Shown here piece after piece: positions 26,472 to 40,800 of a stretch of DNA of 64,000 bases. This stretch comes from Blastocrithidia nonstop (taxonomy: Eukaryota > Euglenozoa > Kinetoplastea > Trypanosomatida > Trypanosomatidae), in the NCBI GenBank assembly GCA_028554745.1, contig JAQOTN010000023.1, positions 248,001 to 312,000 on the forward strand. The letters are read 5' to 3'. The notes under the pieces are model-generated. The model searched no databases and was not told the DNA's origin. It saw only the letters and a program-made list of their open reading frames with translations. The translations under genes were made by a program, and so were the position numbers. The first letter of the stretch is position 1, and every line of letters starts with the position of its first letter.

Positions 26472-27283
26472 TTAGACAATATTTTCTTGTCAATAGCGGT
26501 TCATATTAACTTTGTCTTACTACATCTCATTTAAATGTCGCAGTTTTCGTAGAGATGAAATACTATTAACTAAATTGTCTTTAGATACGTATGGCACGGT
26601 ATTGCATTGATCGTTTAATCGTTGTTGCTAAATTGTCTTAGGAGATGAAGAGCTGAGTAAAGAGTTGTGATGATAATAATTACTACCAAAAGAATTGCCA
26701 ATCAACTCTTTACCATTCACATGCTACACTTTGTCCGGATAATTTTTATTCTGATGTTCAGAACTTCTACAACTACAAATGTTAACTTTTAATTAACTGT
26801 CGACAGTAAATTGTGATTCTTGTGTCAATGCAGGAAGCATTGAAAACGATTACGATGACGCTGTCTTCATCATTTTTACTGGTTTATATAGTGTTGACTA
26901 CCGTTATTATTGTCTTGAGTGCAAATTTACCTCTTTACTAGACTGAGACAGTTATGATGCGATTTTCGCAGCTGCTGCACTCATTGCAACTGAACTTGTT
27001 AGAGAAAAAACAGATTGCTCGTTAAACTGTGAATAAACTGGCATTGAAGCACACGTTCAAAACTTTTGGTTACTCTATTTGTTAATCTATTATTTGTCAT
27101 TATATTCATTTAATGCCTTAACGTCACTCTGATAAATCTACTCTTTTTCACTAAAATGCATTTTTTTTGCAATTGTGTAGCAGCTTTTACTATTTTCTTA
27201 TTATTCTTCATCGTAAGATATATTATTATTACTATTGTTTATATATTTATTATTGTTGCTGTAACTTCCGTTACTTACGTTAG

Positions 27284-27321
<38 letters not shown>

Positions 27322-29147
27322 TTGTCATGGTTATAATTATTATTATTGTTTTAGTAGTCGCTGTCATTGACGAAGCAGTATTGATCTTGATTATTGCCTT
27401 GACTTGTGATGATTGCTCCTTTACTTTATGAACAAATTTATTTGGTAAGTATTCGCTTACCACAATTATTACACAAGCAAACTGATTAATTAGCACAAAA
27501 TAATTTATTTTGTGAAATATTATCTTCAATTTAATTGTACGTAATGACTTTTGTAAATTTGTCAATTCTTTTTTTTGCGATTTTAAAGTTAGTCTTTGGC
27601 TCATTTTACAGACCTATATTTATTGACAACTAAACGGATTGAGTAACTCCAGGGATTGACTAAACCGAATTAACAGACGGTGACGTGTACACGTATGATG
27701 ACAATCCGCATGAAACAAACGGTTATTTACGACAACGCGCATTAAACGCATTAGAATTTTTTTACCTTTATCAAATGTTATTGTTACTAAAAGTATGTAA
27801 TTAGTTTTCGCATTTAATCGTTGCCGCATTTGTCAAGTAGGTGTTATTTGACTAATTGTACGCTTGTTAGGGTGGTGGAACAGTACATTGTCTGTTTGCA
27901 GGCGAATGTTCGCTTTATGAACCGTTAAAATCAGCAAAATTGTTACGTTTACTTGTAGACTCAGCACACTTACCGTAAATAATAAAATCACTACTCTATG
28001 TATTGCAATTTACATTACTTTGACACGTATTTTTACAAATTTGGTATGAGTAATTTTTTTGACTTGGTGACGGTGGTAAAGGCAGAGGGGAAGGTGATCG
28101 TCATCGATTATTATTTGGCTAGTCTAGTGGTTTGTTCGTAAATGCATTAGCACAGTTTTTTTTAGTAATGTCAGAAGTAACAAATATTTTTTTTTAAACT
28201 TTTTTATTGTGCCTTCTCAAAATTTACCGTTAACAGTAGAATGCACGCAGAATATTTTGCTGCTATTGTAGTAATGCGTTATGTTATTTTGTCGCACGTT
28301 AAACTAGTGACTAAAGTCATGATGACACTACCGTGTTTTCTGTACTAGCATTGCTAATTTTTTCTGTGATAACTACATTTCCGTGTGCATCAAAATCAGT
28401 GTGAAAGGGTAAATTGTTACTTAAACTTATTGCATTACTTAATTATTTGTGTTAATGTATTTCTTTAGTTAGCTGCTTATCTGTTTTTGTTTATTACGTA
28501 AAGGGCTATAAAACATTTTTATGTGGTCTGTTCTACTTGCATAAATATTACTAAAGTTGCTTTTTATTATAATTTTTTGTCATATCTGTTCTGATCTCAT
28601 CTGTCTCGCACCGGCATTGGTTAACTTTTTCAGATTAAATGTTTTGCATTGTAGTTAGTGCATTTTGCGTGCGATCAGTATTTTTGGCTATGTCAATTCC
28701 AGCAAACTTAACATTATTTGCTTGGCAATGTACAAGTTATGATTAAACCTCAAATAACTATGTTTGTCTTTTTGGCAAAAATGTGTATTTACTACTATTA
28801 TTATTACAAAGCTTGTTGCGCTTCTGTAATTGATTTTTTTAAGAAACACGGTGACAACGCGGGCATTTTACAAGACATAATTAGATTTACATTGCATGAT
28901 CAGCTTTTGACCTTTCGTTTTTTCTCACATTATGTATTCTATTCTGCTAAAATTAAGTATTAAAAAACTCATTATTCTATTTTCTTTGTCGGCAACTCTA
29001 CTACATTCAATTATTTCCATTTTGCATTGATGCACTACAAAAATTTGGTTAACTACTGAACTTCATTATTTAACTCGATAAACTATTATCTATTTGTTAA
29101 TGTTTGAAAAAGCAAGACGAGTTTTAAAATAGGTTTAAATGTGACAT
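26472..29147 (-). CDS. Hypothetical Asn/Ser-rich protein with coiled coil, about 890 residues
   Basis: One minus-strand frame from MSHLNLFENSSCFFKHEQ. The clearest folded-looking part is a helical, coiled-coil-like block near residues 275-315: SWLESLVERATKEHNALLQE followed by QQNILRAFYCEREILRRHNK. A small Cys cluster CLCNNCGKRILTKEIC lies near residue 555, and a poly-Asn tract encoded by (GTT)n lies near 609-625. The C-terminal third is Ser-rich, including SSVAMSAAAAKIASELSQ. Function is unknown. The end is uncertain: TAG-TAA at 26517-26522 could end the protein after RHLNEM, or it could continue to the UAA at 26472-26474 as given. Confidence 0.55.
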
Positions 29148-30023
29148 GCTGCTACAATTGTAAGTTTTTTAATTAAAATTTTCACTATTTTCAATTAGAC
29201 TAAATACTTTTATCTTTATTTTGTTGTTACACGAAAAAAAAAAAAAAAAAAAAATATATAATCACTGCTTAGGAAAATAATTGTTACTAATACTAAAAAA
29301 AGTGTAATTTTTGTTGTTGTTGTTGTTGTCTTTGTGTGTTTGTGTGTGCGAATCTAGTAATTGTGTAAATAATGAAATAGTTTAATAATTCTGAATTATC
29401 ACTATATTTATTACTATGAGTGAAAGATACAAAAGATAAATTCTACTTAGGGCAGTAACTTAAGTTTTATGATTTTTGTAAATTTATATACAGTATTACA
29501 AAAATATTATATTTAAAATTTTACAATTTGTTTATTTGTTTTAAAAAAAGGAAATTGTATTGAACTTAGAAATTTACCAATGTACTAATAAAGAAATGTT
29601 TGAAGGAAATTATTACAGAAAAATTTCAAATGCAAGGGTGCTAATAGCAATCATATTAAATTTTATAGTATTTACCTTATTTTATTTTATTTTTGAACAT
29701 ATAATTTATTTTTCACGAAAAATTACTATGATGTAAAATATTAACATTTTTAATGTTCTGCAGATTCGAGTAAGTAAAATTTGTGTAATAAAAGTAATAC
29801 TCCATTTCTCCTACAAGAATATCTCTCTAAATACAGCAATATTTACTTGTAATTACACCATCTTCACATTAATATGCTACCCTTAAAAAGAAAACATCAA
29901 ATAAACATAAAGATCTGAGTTTTTTAATCATTCTTACATTTCTCAACACAATAATAGAAAAATTAAAGTCTATTTATTGTGAAAGATTTATCTGTAACAA
30001 ATAATATTTCTAATGTTAATTAT

Positions 30024-30061
<38 letters not shown>

Positions 30062-30784
30062 TTGTCTAGTAATAAACTTTTATAAATGTTATTGTAAGTT
30101 AATCAAAATAGATAGTAAATGCACTTACATAAACGTGTTAAATACAAAACTTCGATACTATCGTTGATAAATAGTAATCTATATTAGTGTAAATAAACAT
30201 GACTGCCACTAAAGATTGCATTTACCGGTACAATAAGAAAATAATTGTAGCTATAATAACGTATTTCACATAATCAAATATATTATTTTTGATTTAAAGA
30301 AAATGTAGATATACGTGTTCATATAACTAATATGAAAATAATCATTTTATTACTTATTGTAGAGATATATTGTTTTATTTTATTCTAATAAACATACATA
30401 TCTATTCATTGCAATTTTGTAAGAGAAGGAATTGAAAAAAAGTGTGCACAAATTATAAGAGTATTTTGTACATTAAAAAAAAAAAGTAAAAGTTCTTTAA
30501 TATTTAATGTATTATCTAGTGCAAATATGCACGTCCTAACAGTTACATGTCAACGTTCGCTATATCTCTCAACAAGATATTATCATGATGAAAATTTGTA
30601 CACTAAATATACATATATCTAAAATAGTCTAATTTTTTAAAAAAAGCAAAATATATTGTTCTAGTACAAAGTGATATACATATATATATATATATATTTA
30701 TTTTAACTAAAAAAATTGAAAAGAAGTGTAATAGCTATTTGTAATTATTATTTTTTGTTACAATACTTTGCCACAACAACTTAC
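29148..30784. other. Intergenic, AT-rich
   Basis: About 1.6 kb with a 21-A run at 29234-29254, an (AT)n tract at 30029-30057 and several T-rich stretches. It must carry the splice acceptor of the gene at 26.5-29.1 kb. No gene is seen. Confidence 0.6.
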
Positions 30785-33700
30785 TTATCGCTTACACTTG
30801 TGTTTATGTGATATAAACTTTTCACTTAATGGATTTCATTCTTTGTTGATAAAATTCTTTTTTCTTGAAATATGCTGACATGACAAAGCGTGTCTGTTTG
30901 GCATACCGCGCAATGCAAAATTTTCTTCAACACTATTGCTACAATTATTTGATTGATTTTATTTTACATCGTGTACACGACATGCTAATTTACATAAAAA
31001 GTTTCATAAGAGTTTTGATGCATACGACAACTACATATTACGATCAACGCCTTATAATTAGCCTTCGTTTTCTTTGGTAAATTTGCTATCTTTAAACATT
31101 TACATCAACTTCACTAATTTGTTCACTTATGTATCGTGTTTTTTGTGTTTATAGACTAAATTTTATTTTCGAGATATTGAAAAATTTGCTATTTTGTCGT
31201 TGTTCTTGCTTTTTTTCGAGTACACGTCATTTTTATAATTGCATATATTAACACATTATTTAACCCCATCAGCTTTTGTGGCAGCAGCAGAATATTGATT
31301 ATACAATTATTATTATCGTTACTGTTTATCCTTCATCTGTTTAATTTGTTTGTTTGTAAATACTTAGTTAGCAAACCTTTCCTCGTTATTACTATTGTAC
31401 GTAATTTTCGCATGTATTTCAGGTATTTTGTTTTATTTGTTCATTATTGCTAATTAATTTAAAATCTTTGTTAAAATTTATTGATCGCTATAAATTACTT
31501 ACATTTCCTTTTCGATTTTCACTTGACGAGCCTTAAGCTACTGTCCACGCTTAGATGTTGAACGCACGTCACAACGTTTAGCTTCTATCATGTCTAATTT
31601 TCATATTCGTTTAGCAAAATGTAATTGCTATCGCCTGTACTGTAAACGTTTCCACTTTTAACGTGTTATCTTTTATAAAAACAGCACATCGTTTTAGCTT
31701 TGACACTACGTCCGTGCAGAGCATTGATTATCGAGATCATCTTTGCTTTTAATAATATCATCGATGACTAAAGAAATTAGACCATTACATAAACTTTATG
31801 CCTTGCCTCCAACAATTTTAGTTTTATGGTTGTCAAAAGATTTTTGATTTACCAAATCTTTTTATCGTTTTTCTTAAACTTCTTTTGAGCTAGAAGATTA
31901 AAGTTTACTGGAGGGTAACTTTTATTATAATCACATCATATGTTTCGCCTCTTGTTTACTTTATGAACGCGGTGTAAGTGATGAAAATGGCGTTGATTAT
32001 GTAGTTGTAAAATCACTTGCATTTGCAGTCCCAACCTTCTTTAAATGTCGTGACTATTTTTTTTGCTACTAATTTGTATCTTTTGAGTTGCAAAAGTTGT
32101 GTATAGAGGGTGCGCAAATTTCTTTATTATCATTGTCCTCAGCATTAGCACACAACAACTTTTTTATAATTTCGTGCTAATACTTTGCTGCTTTATCAGT
32201 GATTTTTTCACTTGTAGCATAACATGGGCTGGTTGAAGCGACAGGAGAGGAAGTAATAGCTTTCAATGCTAATGGTAAATAACGTAGAGTTTACTTAAGA
32301 AACTATTCGAACAGCTTCCTCACATGTTGCTCACTACCGATCTCTGCAGAAAAAATATCAAATTTGCGATTTTTCGCCTAACACTACAATACATCTGCGT
32401 CGAGTTTAGGTGGCATAGAGTGAGCACGTGTTTTTATTACATTACTGTTATGTCGTCAATGTTATCAATTTGATGATTTTTAGATGCTGTACAAATTATC
32501 TTTCTTCTTATCGTTATTAGCAAATGTAATGTTACCATTAATTTTAGACTATGTTTGCTACCACAATTTTGGCATGTGATTACAATAAGCGCAGTGATGT
32601 TAGCTTTAAATTACTTTCTGCCCTTTATAACTGTGGCAAGTTTAACAACTATTAAAGTTGATGGAGAACTCATTTTACAAACTATCTCGTGTCGTTGTCG
32701 CACTTGACGCTGTTGTCGTAGTTGTCAACCTCGTTGCCATCCTCGACGTTGTTGTTGTTGCTGTATTACCCATACTTGATGATGGCGATTACTTGCAATC
32801 TTACTAAACTCTACATGTTAATGATTATGCATCACGCGAACATAAATTTTGTGTGTTTTAGTACTGCTTCTAATAACTATTACCATCTCCATCACCGTAA
32901 CAACAGCATTTTGTAAGTGGTGAATTTTCCCCTTAACATGTGGTTTGCTGAAAATATTTATTTTGACTTTGTTACTCTTATACGCTTCGTTTCGCAGTGC
33001 TGCAAAATACTTTTATAGTCTATGCATGATATTGTAAAAATGATTCGAACTGTTTCGTATAGTGTTAGAACAATTATTAAGTTGATGACGTTATCATTTT
33101 ACGCGCAGATTAACATTGCTATTGTCAACATTTGTTGTGACGTTGCATTTATACATCGGAAGCACAAAGGGCATCCTACAAACACTCCTCTTTCTATTTT
33201 ATCAACTTGGCCACTTCTTGCATGGTATCATCTAAAATCTGCTTCAGTCTTTCACATTTATTGATTGTGCTCGTCACCTTCACTTACGCTATTTGCTGTT
33301 TGATAAAAGAATTTAGTTGTAGTGTTTCACTTTTCATTTCATCACACATTATTTCTAATTACTAACTAAGTATAGCAAAACACTTAGCAAAGGTTTATTA
33401 CTTCTAACGCATAAAAGTTTCACCAAACTTCTCAATTTGCTCTTACATCAATTTTGTCAAAAGTGCTTGCTGTTCTTGCGCATGTTGTTAGTCATCTGAA
33501 TTTATTAACTAGGCACTCATCTTTACATTCTTACCACTTTGTTGAATGACTTCCGATTTCTGCTAACTCAGCATATTTATTTGTGTAGATTGCAGCTAGC
33601 CTTATACTTCATTCGATAAACTGCGCTTTGATAATCGTTTAAGACACTGCACTCCACCAACAGTAATGACGCCTGATTAGCTATTAAATGTACTATGATA

Positions 33701-34507
33701 CTTATCATTAACATATTAATTACAGATTTGATTAGGATAATTTTTATTTGGTTTAATACTATTATTATTTACATGCTTGTTAGACACGCTTTACAGATTT
33801 TGTGACTGCTTTTAAGAAAATTTTCTACTACTGCTGAACTAAGTCAACTTTTTGTAAATTTTTTATTATTTAATGTTTTGACGTGACAAATTAGTTTATT
33901 TTGAAATGTGCGAAGATAATTTAACTTTAGGAGTTGTTTCATTAACAACATCCAATCGTAAATCATGAGGTATTTACCGTTTAACAATAACTTCATTTAA
34001 TACAGTATTATTATTCTTAACTTGTAAGTTGGTCTGTTTACTACAATTGGTCGCTACTCTGCCTTTGTTTTTATTATCAAGTGTTGCGTTGTAAGAATTT
34101 ACTTATTCTTGTAAACACTTCACGTTTTTTTGTTTTTGAGGAACAATTTTTTGCGAACCTGACGACTTGCCTTTTTGTGATTCAATGTGTTGCCTCTTGG
34201 CCCCATTCAATACGCTTTGCGGTGTAGGGTTCTCTTTTTACCGTCTATATAATTATTTGTAATGTTAGTCAAGCGGGTGGTCCCAAATGCTTTCACCTGT
34301 TTTAAAGTTAAAGTAATATAGCTACCCTTTTTAGCTCTTGCACGCTTTTCAATGTTAAGGTAAAGGAGCCTTTAAGCCCTAACGAGCAATCCATAAAAAT
34401 GGTAAATCTTCAGGAAATGTCATTCCTAATCATTTACCATATTATACAATCTAATTATCCGACGGCTAATAATCTTAGCTAGGCTGAATGTCCAACACTA
34501 CCGACAT
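30785..34507 (-). CDS. CEP164-like WW-domain basal body protein
   Basis: Homologue of the transition-fibre (distal appendage) protein CEP164, which docks the basal body to the membrane at the flagellum base; 1240 residues. The N-terminus MSVVLDIQPSEDYEPSDNEI, with EYGKWLGMTFPEDLPFLWIA just after it and then REGLKAPLPEHWKACK, matches the family. The WW domain at residues about 49-80 has YYFNFKTGESIWDHPLDEH. In PLPEHWK the Glu is UAA and the Trp is UGA, both in the conserved WW-domain entry. The rest is low complexity and then long coiled coils (TMQEVAKLIKEKEECLED, FLEKITREKWKRLQYRREQL), as in CEP164. The end is the UAA at 30785-30787 after KHKCKR. Trypanosomes have several CEP164 paralogues; the exact one is not resolved. 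Confidence 0.92.
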
Positions 34508-37500
34508 AATTAATAAGGTAAACTTACTTGAATAAATTAAAATAGACTTGAAAAAAATAAGAATTTAAATAAAGTGAAAACAAAAAAAAATAATTAGTGT
34601 AATTAGATAGTTAATATTTGTTAACTTTGAACATTTTGCTAAAGTTCGTTGTTAATCAATATTGTGTATAAATTAAGTCCATTATTCCTATGTGAATGTG
34701 CGTGTGCAATTCAGCGTGGTGCATGATAACTTATAATATCAATATCATGTGATTACTCTATCAGTAGTAAAGTGTAAAGGGAATAAGCTCAAAAGCAACG
34801 CTCTCAAAATCTTCTTCCCTCCTACACCTTTTTTCTTGTAGTTATGTGTGCATCATTTATCGCGCCTCTAAAAAGAACAATAATAAAAGTCTCAAATAGT
34901 AAAATTCTACACACATGAATAGATACACAATGTTACATGCTACAAAAACACTGTAATAGCTTAAAATATATCCTATGCATCAATAAGCTGTAGGATTAGT
35001 TGGAAACACAAATGCAAATGATTAGCAATTGCATTGCAAATACTGCTTTTCAAAATAAAACTTTTTAAACATTGAGAAAACAAAAGTTTCGCATTGTATT
35101 TTCTTATATATTACAAGAACTATACATGCAATTAAAAATTTTCATACTAGATCACATTTATTATTATAGATAAAAAAATATTATAATAAATTTTGAAGAA
35201 GTATAAGGTAACACTCTGCACGAAAGCAAGTTAGTGTATCTTGTATTGTTTAAACATGAGGTAGTGATAAGTATGTACACTAATACCTCAATACCTGACA
35301 ACACTTACTCTACATATATAATTCATATTTATAAATGCATTATTATGCTAATAAGTTTATGCAAAACTGTTCTTATGAAGATTTAAATAAAGTTAACATG
35401 ATATTATTAAAAGAACAGCAATAGCGTAGAAACGCTGTATTTCGTATGTATACAAACGCATGATGGAGTTGCTATGATAATAGTAGTAATTCAAATGTAA
35501 TGCGCATAGTATAAATATAATGCATTTGTGTTCTAGTAAAATAAGCTCTAAAAGTGTAATAAAAGTCACTATATACTTTGAAATAGCGTTGCATATTTAA
35601 ACTCATCTATACAATATCATAAATATTTCAAATTCACATCAAAATAATTTGCATGAAGAACAAACATGATTCGACAGCAGCAATGTTTTAAGCTTAAAGG
35701 CACTAAAGTAAATAGTATTATATTAAACAAAGACAATATATTTTATAGTAAGTTGGTATTTGAAACAATAAGAACTAACATGTATACTATACATTTTATT
35801 GTAATTATTTATTGCAAAGTGAATGGTCAGATATTAGTTTACAAAATTACATGCATTAATATTAGTATACACACAATTATAATTGTGCATCACTATATTA
35901 ACAGCAATGTACAATAGTAAACAAAGATAACTAGAAAAATCATCAACGTCGATAAAATCAGATTTTACCCTACAAATAGATGTTAATATCGTCATTCCAT
36001 AATATTTACAATAATATGTAAGTAAATATTATGAACAATAAATATATTATGTATTGTGTCTAGTAAGTATATTAAATAAGAAAAATCAAAATCTTTATAA
36101 CTGAACAGTTTTACAAATATTAATACATGAATGTATGAGCACAACAAATGTAACTAAATGCGTCAGTATACATATATTTATGTACGCATCAACATCGTTA
36201 TTTGAAATCTTTCGGTTAAATTAGCATACATTTAACATACATTACTGTACTCGTAAAGTTATACACACACTTTATTTTGATAAGTGAATTACGGTGAAAG
36301 TAAAAAGTAAACACTACTATTATAATCTTGCATGACACTGGCGGTTATACATAGCATTAATGGAGACAAACTCATCGCCGTATATGAACCGTGTAAAAAT
36401 CATGCTTAAGTTAATTGTCAAAGTAAATATAACTGAAAGTAAGGAAATATATTGATGTTGTTTACAATTGCGCACATGTTTTATTACGCAATACAAGGAA
36501 CAATATTAGCTAACAATTACTGACAATGTAAAATTATAAGTCTGTTGATCATTTTGAATTAAACTTTAAAGTTTATTTGCTAATAACATATTTAATAAAC
36601 AAATCGCATATTCATAACAATTAAGATCTTTAAAAAGCTTTTCCATCAGTGATTAAAGTGTTACAAATGTAAAAATAATGTCACATCCGATTGCACTTGA
36701 AAAAAGAACAGGTGTAATTAATTGATATAAGTATTTTTTAAAAAATAAAATAAAGTGTTTGTTATCTTTATAGAGTGTAATTTATAAACATATAAAGTTA
36801 ACGTGTTTACCTATCTAATGGAAATTACTCAATGATATACTGCATACTTACAGTAATCTGTTTACATATCAAAAGCTCACAAATACATGTTCATACTAAA
36901 TTTAGTGTAATATTAAACTACATAAAACACCTTAAGTCAAAGTTATTATTGTTATAAACAGCACAGATAACAGTTTTCACTTTAACGAATACAATTGATA
37001 CGATAATAGTAGACTAGAATTGTAATGTGTGCATAAGAGTGTATTTGCACTATTACCTTTGTTAGCAAATATTTACTATATGTTTTTATTATTCAATATC
37101 AATTTTCAAATATGTTGTGATCAAATTTATTCACAAGTAAATTAAAAATTGATGATAACAATTTGAAGAAAAGTCATGTTAAAATTTGCTATTTTGTTAA
37201 ATTATTAGCAATTGTTATCGATTATGTTTAAAGCGTAGGTCAAAATTTTTCAAATTTATAATGAGATATTTGAACATTTTGTATGCAAAACAAACATATA
37301 TAGGTATTTAATTCTTCATAGTCTGAATTCTTTTAATAATAATGCTTTTGATAATTGGAAGAAGAAGATATATATTAAAAAGATTGAGAGTAATCAATTA
37401 AAAGTGCAAGAAATGCAAACGATTTATATCAAACACTTTAACTAAATACATGTATAACAAATAACATCAAAAATTATTTGAGTTATCAGAACTATAACTC

Positions 37501-37874
37501 AAACTTAAGAGATGACAACGTTAATAAACTATTTAAGACTGACATTAAATAATCAAATAATTTATTCGATAGTACTTTTTATATTGGCAGGTGAATACAA
37601 ACGCAAATATAATAATTATCCACGTACATCTCTTTATAGTATTAATTTAAACAAAAATGATAACAAAAAAAACATTTAACTAAGCGACTATTTATAAAAA
37701 AAAGTTGTCTACATAAAAGATTTTTTTTTAATGTTGAAAAAAAAATTTCAAATTGTGATTAATCAATAAATAAACTTATTGATTCTTAGACTTTTCAAGA
37801 CATAATTTACAATATTTTTTATTACGTTCTAACATAAAAAACTATTTTATTTATTAAAACTGTGATAACACATA
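34508..37874. other. Gap with a possible membrane-protein frame, unresolved
   Basis: GC is about 30% at 34.7-36.5 kb, above the other gaps. On the minus strand one frame runs from an ATG at 37629 to a UAA at 34621-34623 (about 1000 codons) and reads as alternating hydrophobic and short charged segments, for example IHVCRILLFETFIIVLFRGA and ITTRKKVEEGRRFWE. A T-rich stretch ending in AG lies about 60 bases upstream of that ATG. Other frames also look protein-like because AT-rich DNA without stops always does, and T-rich strands give hydrophobic residues. I leave it uncalled. Confidence 0.3.
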
Positions 37875-40800
37875 TTAAATAAATATTTTAAGGTATCTGT
37901 GCAAGCACAAACTTTACCAAATTACTCATTACTATGTGGTCAATACACAAACATCACACATCAATGCTGATGTTCATCAAGCACACAGTATGGAATGATG
38001 TAACTATCTTAACGATCATTTGTAGTTAAGATTACAATTATACATAACACTCTAAAAACTTTACTTTTATTTATTTGTGATATAACACTAACACTATTAT
38101 TCAGAATGTACATCTTCACTTCTACTCTACTATGAGTGTTAGTAGTGTAATACTTGTCCGTTTTCATCACTATCACTTGTGTTATTGGCATTACCACCAC
38201 CATAATTGTAGTAGTAGTCATCATAAGTGGTTTGTTGAATTTATATTCGTGTCAACTACATTTGCACCACATCATTTAGTTTAGTCATGCAGTGTTAAAG
38301 TATGTTTAGTCATTTTGCGCCTTGTGCTCTCGCCATGTCATCTATCACCGTGTGGTGTAATGTCATAAGTGGGATTTTTTACAGAACATTACTTGGTGTC
38401 TTTGACATTCTTTTGGTGTTATAACTATTATTGTTGATGTTTTCATGTGTATTAGTCATTATCGTATTGACAAACATTTATTGATTCAATATCAGTCTGT
38501 GTCATATATACAGAGCTGTATTTTACACTTTACTTTCTCATGTAGATTATGGTATTGATGCAAATAGCACACGATGCAAAGTGGAACCAATTTGTTGTAA
38601 ATGTACATTATCTGTCAGCTACAAAAAGCATGTTAATGTAGTCAGATCAGACTACTATTTTCATTTACCTACGTAATGTTCTTCTTTTTTATCATCTATT
38701 TGAAAATATGATTGCACAATATCTTTGATGCTTTACTAGTCTTTTGACAATGTCTACTAAACGGCCGTAATAAATTGTAACAAACAAACTTGCAAAGCAT
38801 GTGAAGTGGTTTCATCAAAAGAGACTGAAGAAGACGATGATGATGATGATAGTTGTATTCTCTAGTTTTTATTTTCATGAGTAGGTGCACAAAGCAAAAG
38901 TCATTGTGCGATATCTGTAGAGTACATAAATGGAATGTAAAGCAATGACAATAGCTTAGTCAATAATATAGCACAATGTATATTATCACTGCTGCTACTT
39001 TCCTACGCTATTTCTCCAATGTCGCCTTGTTTATTTACACTCTTGACAAAATGATGTAGTAAGAGAGGATAATTTGTTCACACACGCTGCAAGTTTATCC
39101 TATTTGCATTATTATTGTTGCAACTAGAAGTAAATGGCGCTGTGTTGTATTTATTTTGACACAGTCTACCTACATGAGTCATTTCAATAGCCAAACGCCA
39201 CACACAGAGTGTTATTTTACTATTGCACCTATAGTTAATGAAACCAGTACTTGTTCATTTTATGATAATACAGAATAAAAGTATGGGTCTGTGTACACAA
39301 ATGGAGGCAACACAGTAGTCAGAGAAGAGAGCAGAGCATACACGGTTTGTATTGCATGACAAATAACCTATTTACTTTGCATGCGCTATTACCCTAATTA
39401 GTGCATACTTTCTTGATTTACGGTTTTAGTGGTATAGTTACTGTTTCTACTTTCAATAATCGTGTTTTTACATTATTTAGTGTGTTTAGTTTGTTTTGCT
39501 AATGCGATGACCTCTGTCACATGTAACTGCGTAAATGCATTACGAAGTAATGCACGACATAGTCACCCGGCAGAGTTGTATGGCACAGGTATATTTTTGA
39601 CTATTTATGTATTATTATTATTATTCATGCTGTGTTAGTTTTTAACATCATAATTATTGATTGTGAAGGTAATAGGACATGGTAGCTTATCAGTAGGTGC
39701 AATAAGTAGTGCAGCAATGCATCACAGTTGACAAAGCTTCAGATTTTAGCATATTTCGGAAATTTTATTGAATTTGTGATGCTTTGCGGTGTTGATTAAT
39801 GCATGAATGACCACTTTGATGATGGACTTGTGTGTTTGTTTTCACTAATTTATTGATACAAATAACACTTTAACTAACACCTTCATTCTAAATTGTGCTA
39901 TCTAAACTTTGCATTTATTTTGTTTATGCAACATTTACACTTTTCACCAATTTTATTGTTTGCTGATGTTGATATTGATTTTGTTGTTTTGTGAGTATGT
40001 TGAGTTTAGTGCTGAGTGTGCGCATAAATTGACTAACTGTGTATAATTTATGCAGAAAGGATTTATCTTTTATAGTGATGCACTTTACTAGTTAGGCATA
40101 GGTGAAAGTGTTTGATGTAGATTGCAAATTTTCTTTACTATTTACAGTCCTACCATTATGATTATGAGTGTTATTGATACATGGGTGTGTATTTACTGTT
40201 GCAGAAGTAGCTCATCGTGATAGATGTTTAGTTTGCTGTCGACATTATCATAGTGTTTTTGTATCACCACTATTATTATTGTGATTATTACACCCAGTGT
40301 TATTTTTCTTTTATACATTATTATTATTTTCATACTTCAAGTATAAACTGTCTTCATGATATGTAGCATTCAAATTATCTTTCCACACTCATAACAACAT
40401 CTTTTCACCAATCAACAAAAGTGGTGTGACTGGGTGAATGTGAGTCAATATCGTTTTCTACACTTATCGCATTCATAAGTATTAGGTATGCTAACTAGTA
40501 TTAAAATTATTTTATAAATTAGACAGCTGACTAGTACACTTTGTCAATACATCCGTTGATTTGTTTAAGATCAGAAATACATTCATGAAACCATTTGCCA
40601 AGCTAATCATTGTATTCATAGTATTTACTGAAATTGTTTTTTTGTCTTTACCACTATCACATCACTCATCGGTATTACTATTTCGACTTTTATCAATGCT
40701 TTAGTTGTTGTTATTGTTGTTGTTTTCATTAGATTGTAAATATGGAGAAGTGTGCATTAGGGCAGAAGTGCACGTCATGAGTAGGAGAGCAAAAGATCAT

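Noticed and set aside
27156-27431. Plus-strand ORF rich in Val and Ile
   Set aside because: It is the complement of the poly-Asn tract (GTT repeats) of the minus-strand gene at 26.5-29.1 kb.
35666-35917. Plus-strand ORF of 83 codons
   Set aside because: It is opposite to the cluster direction, has no homology, and has the composition of random AT-rich DNA.
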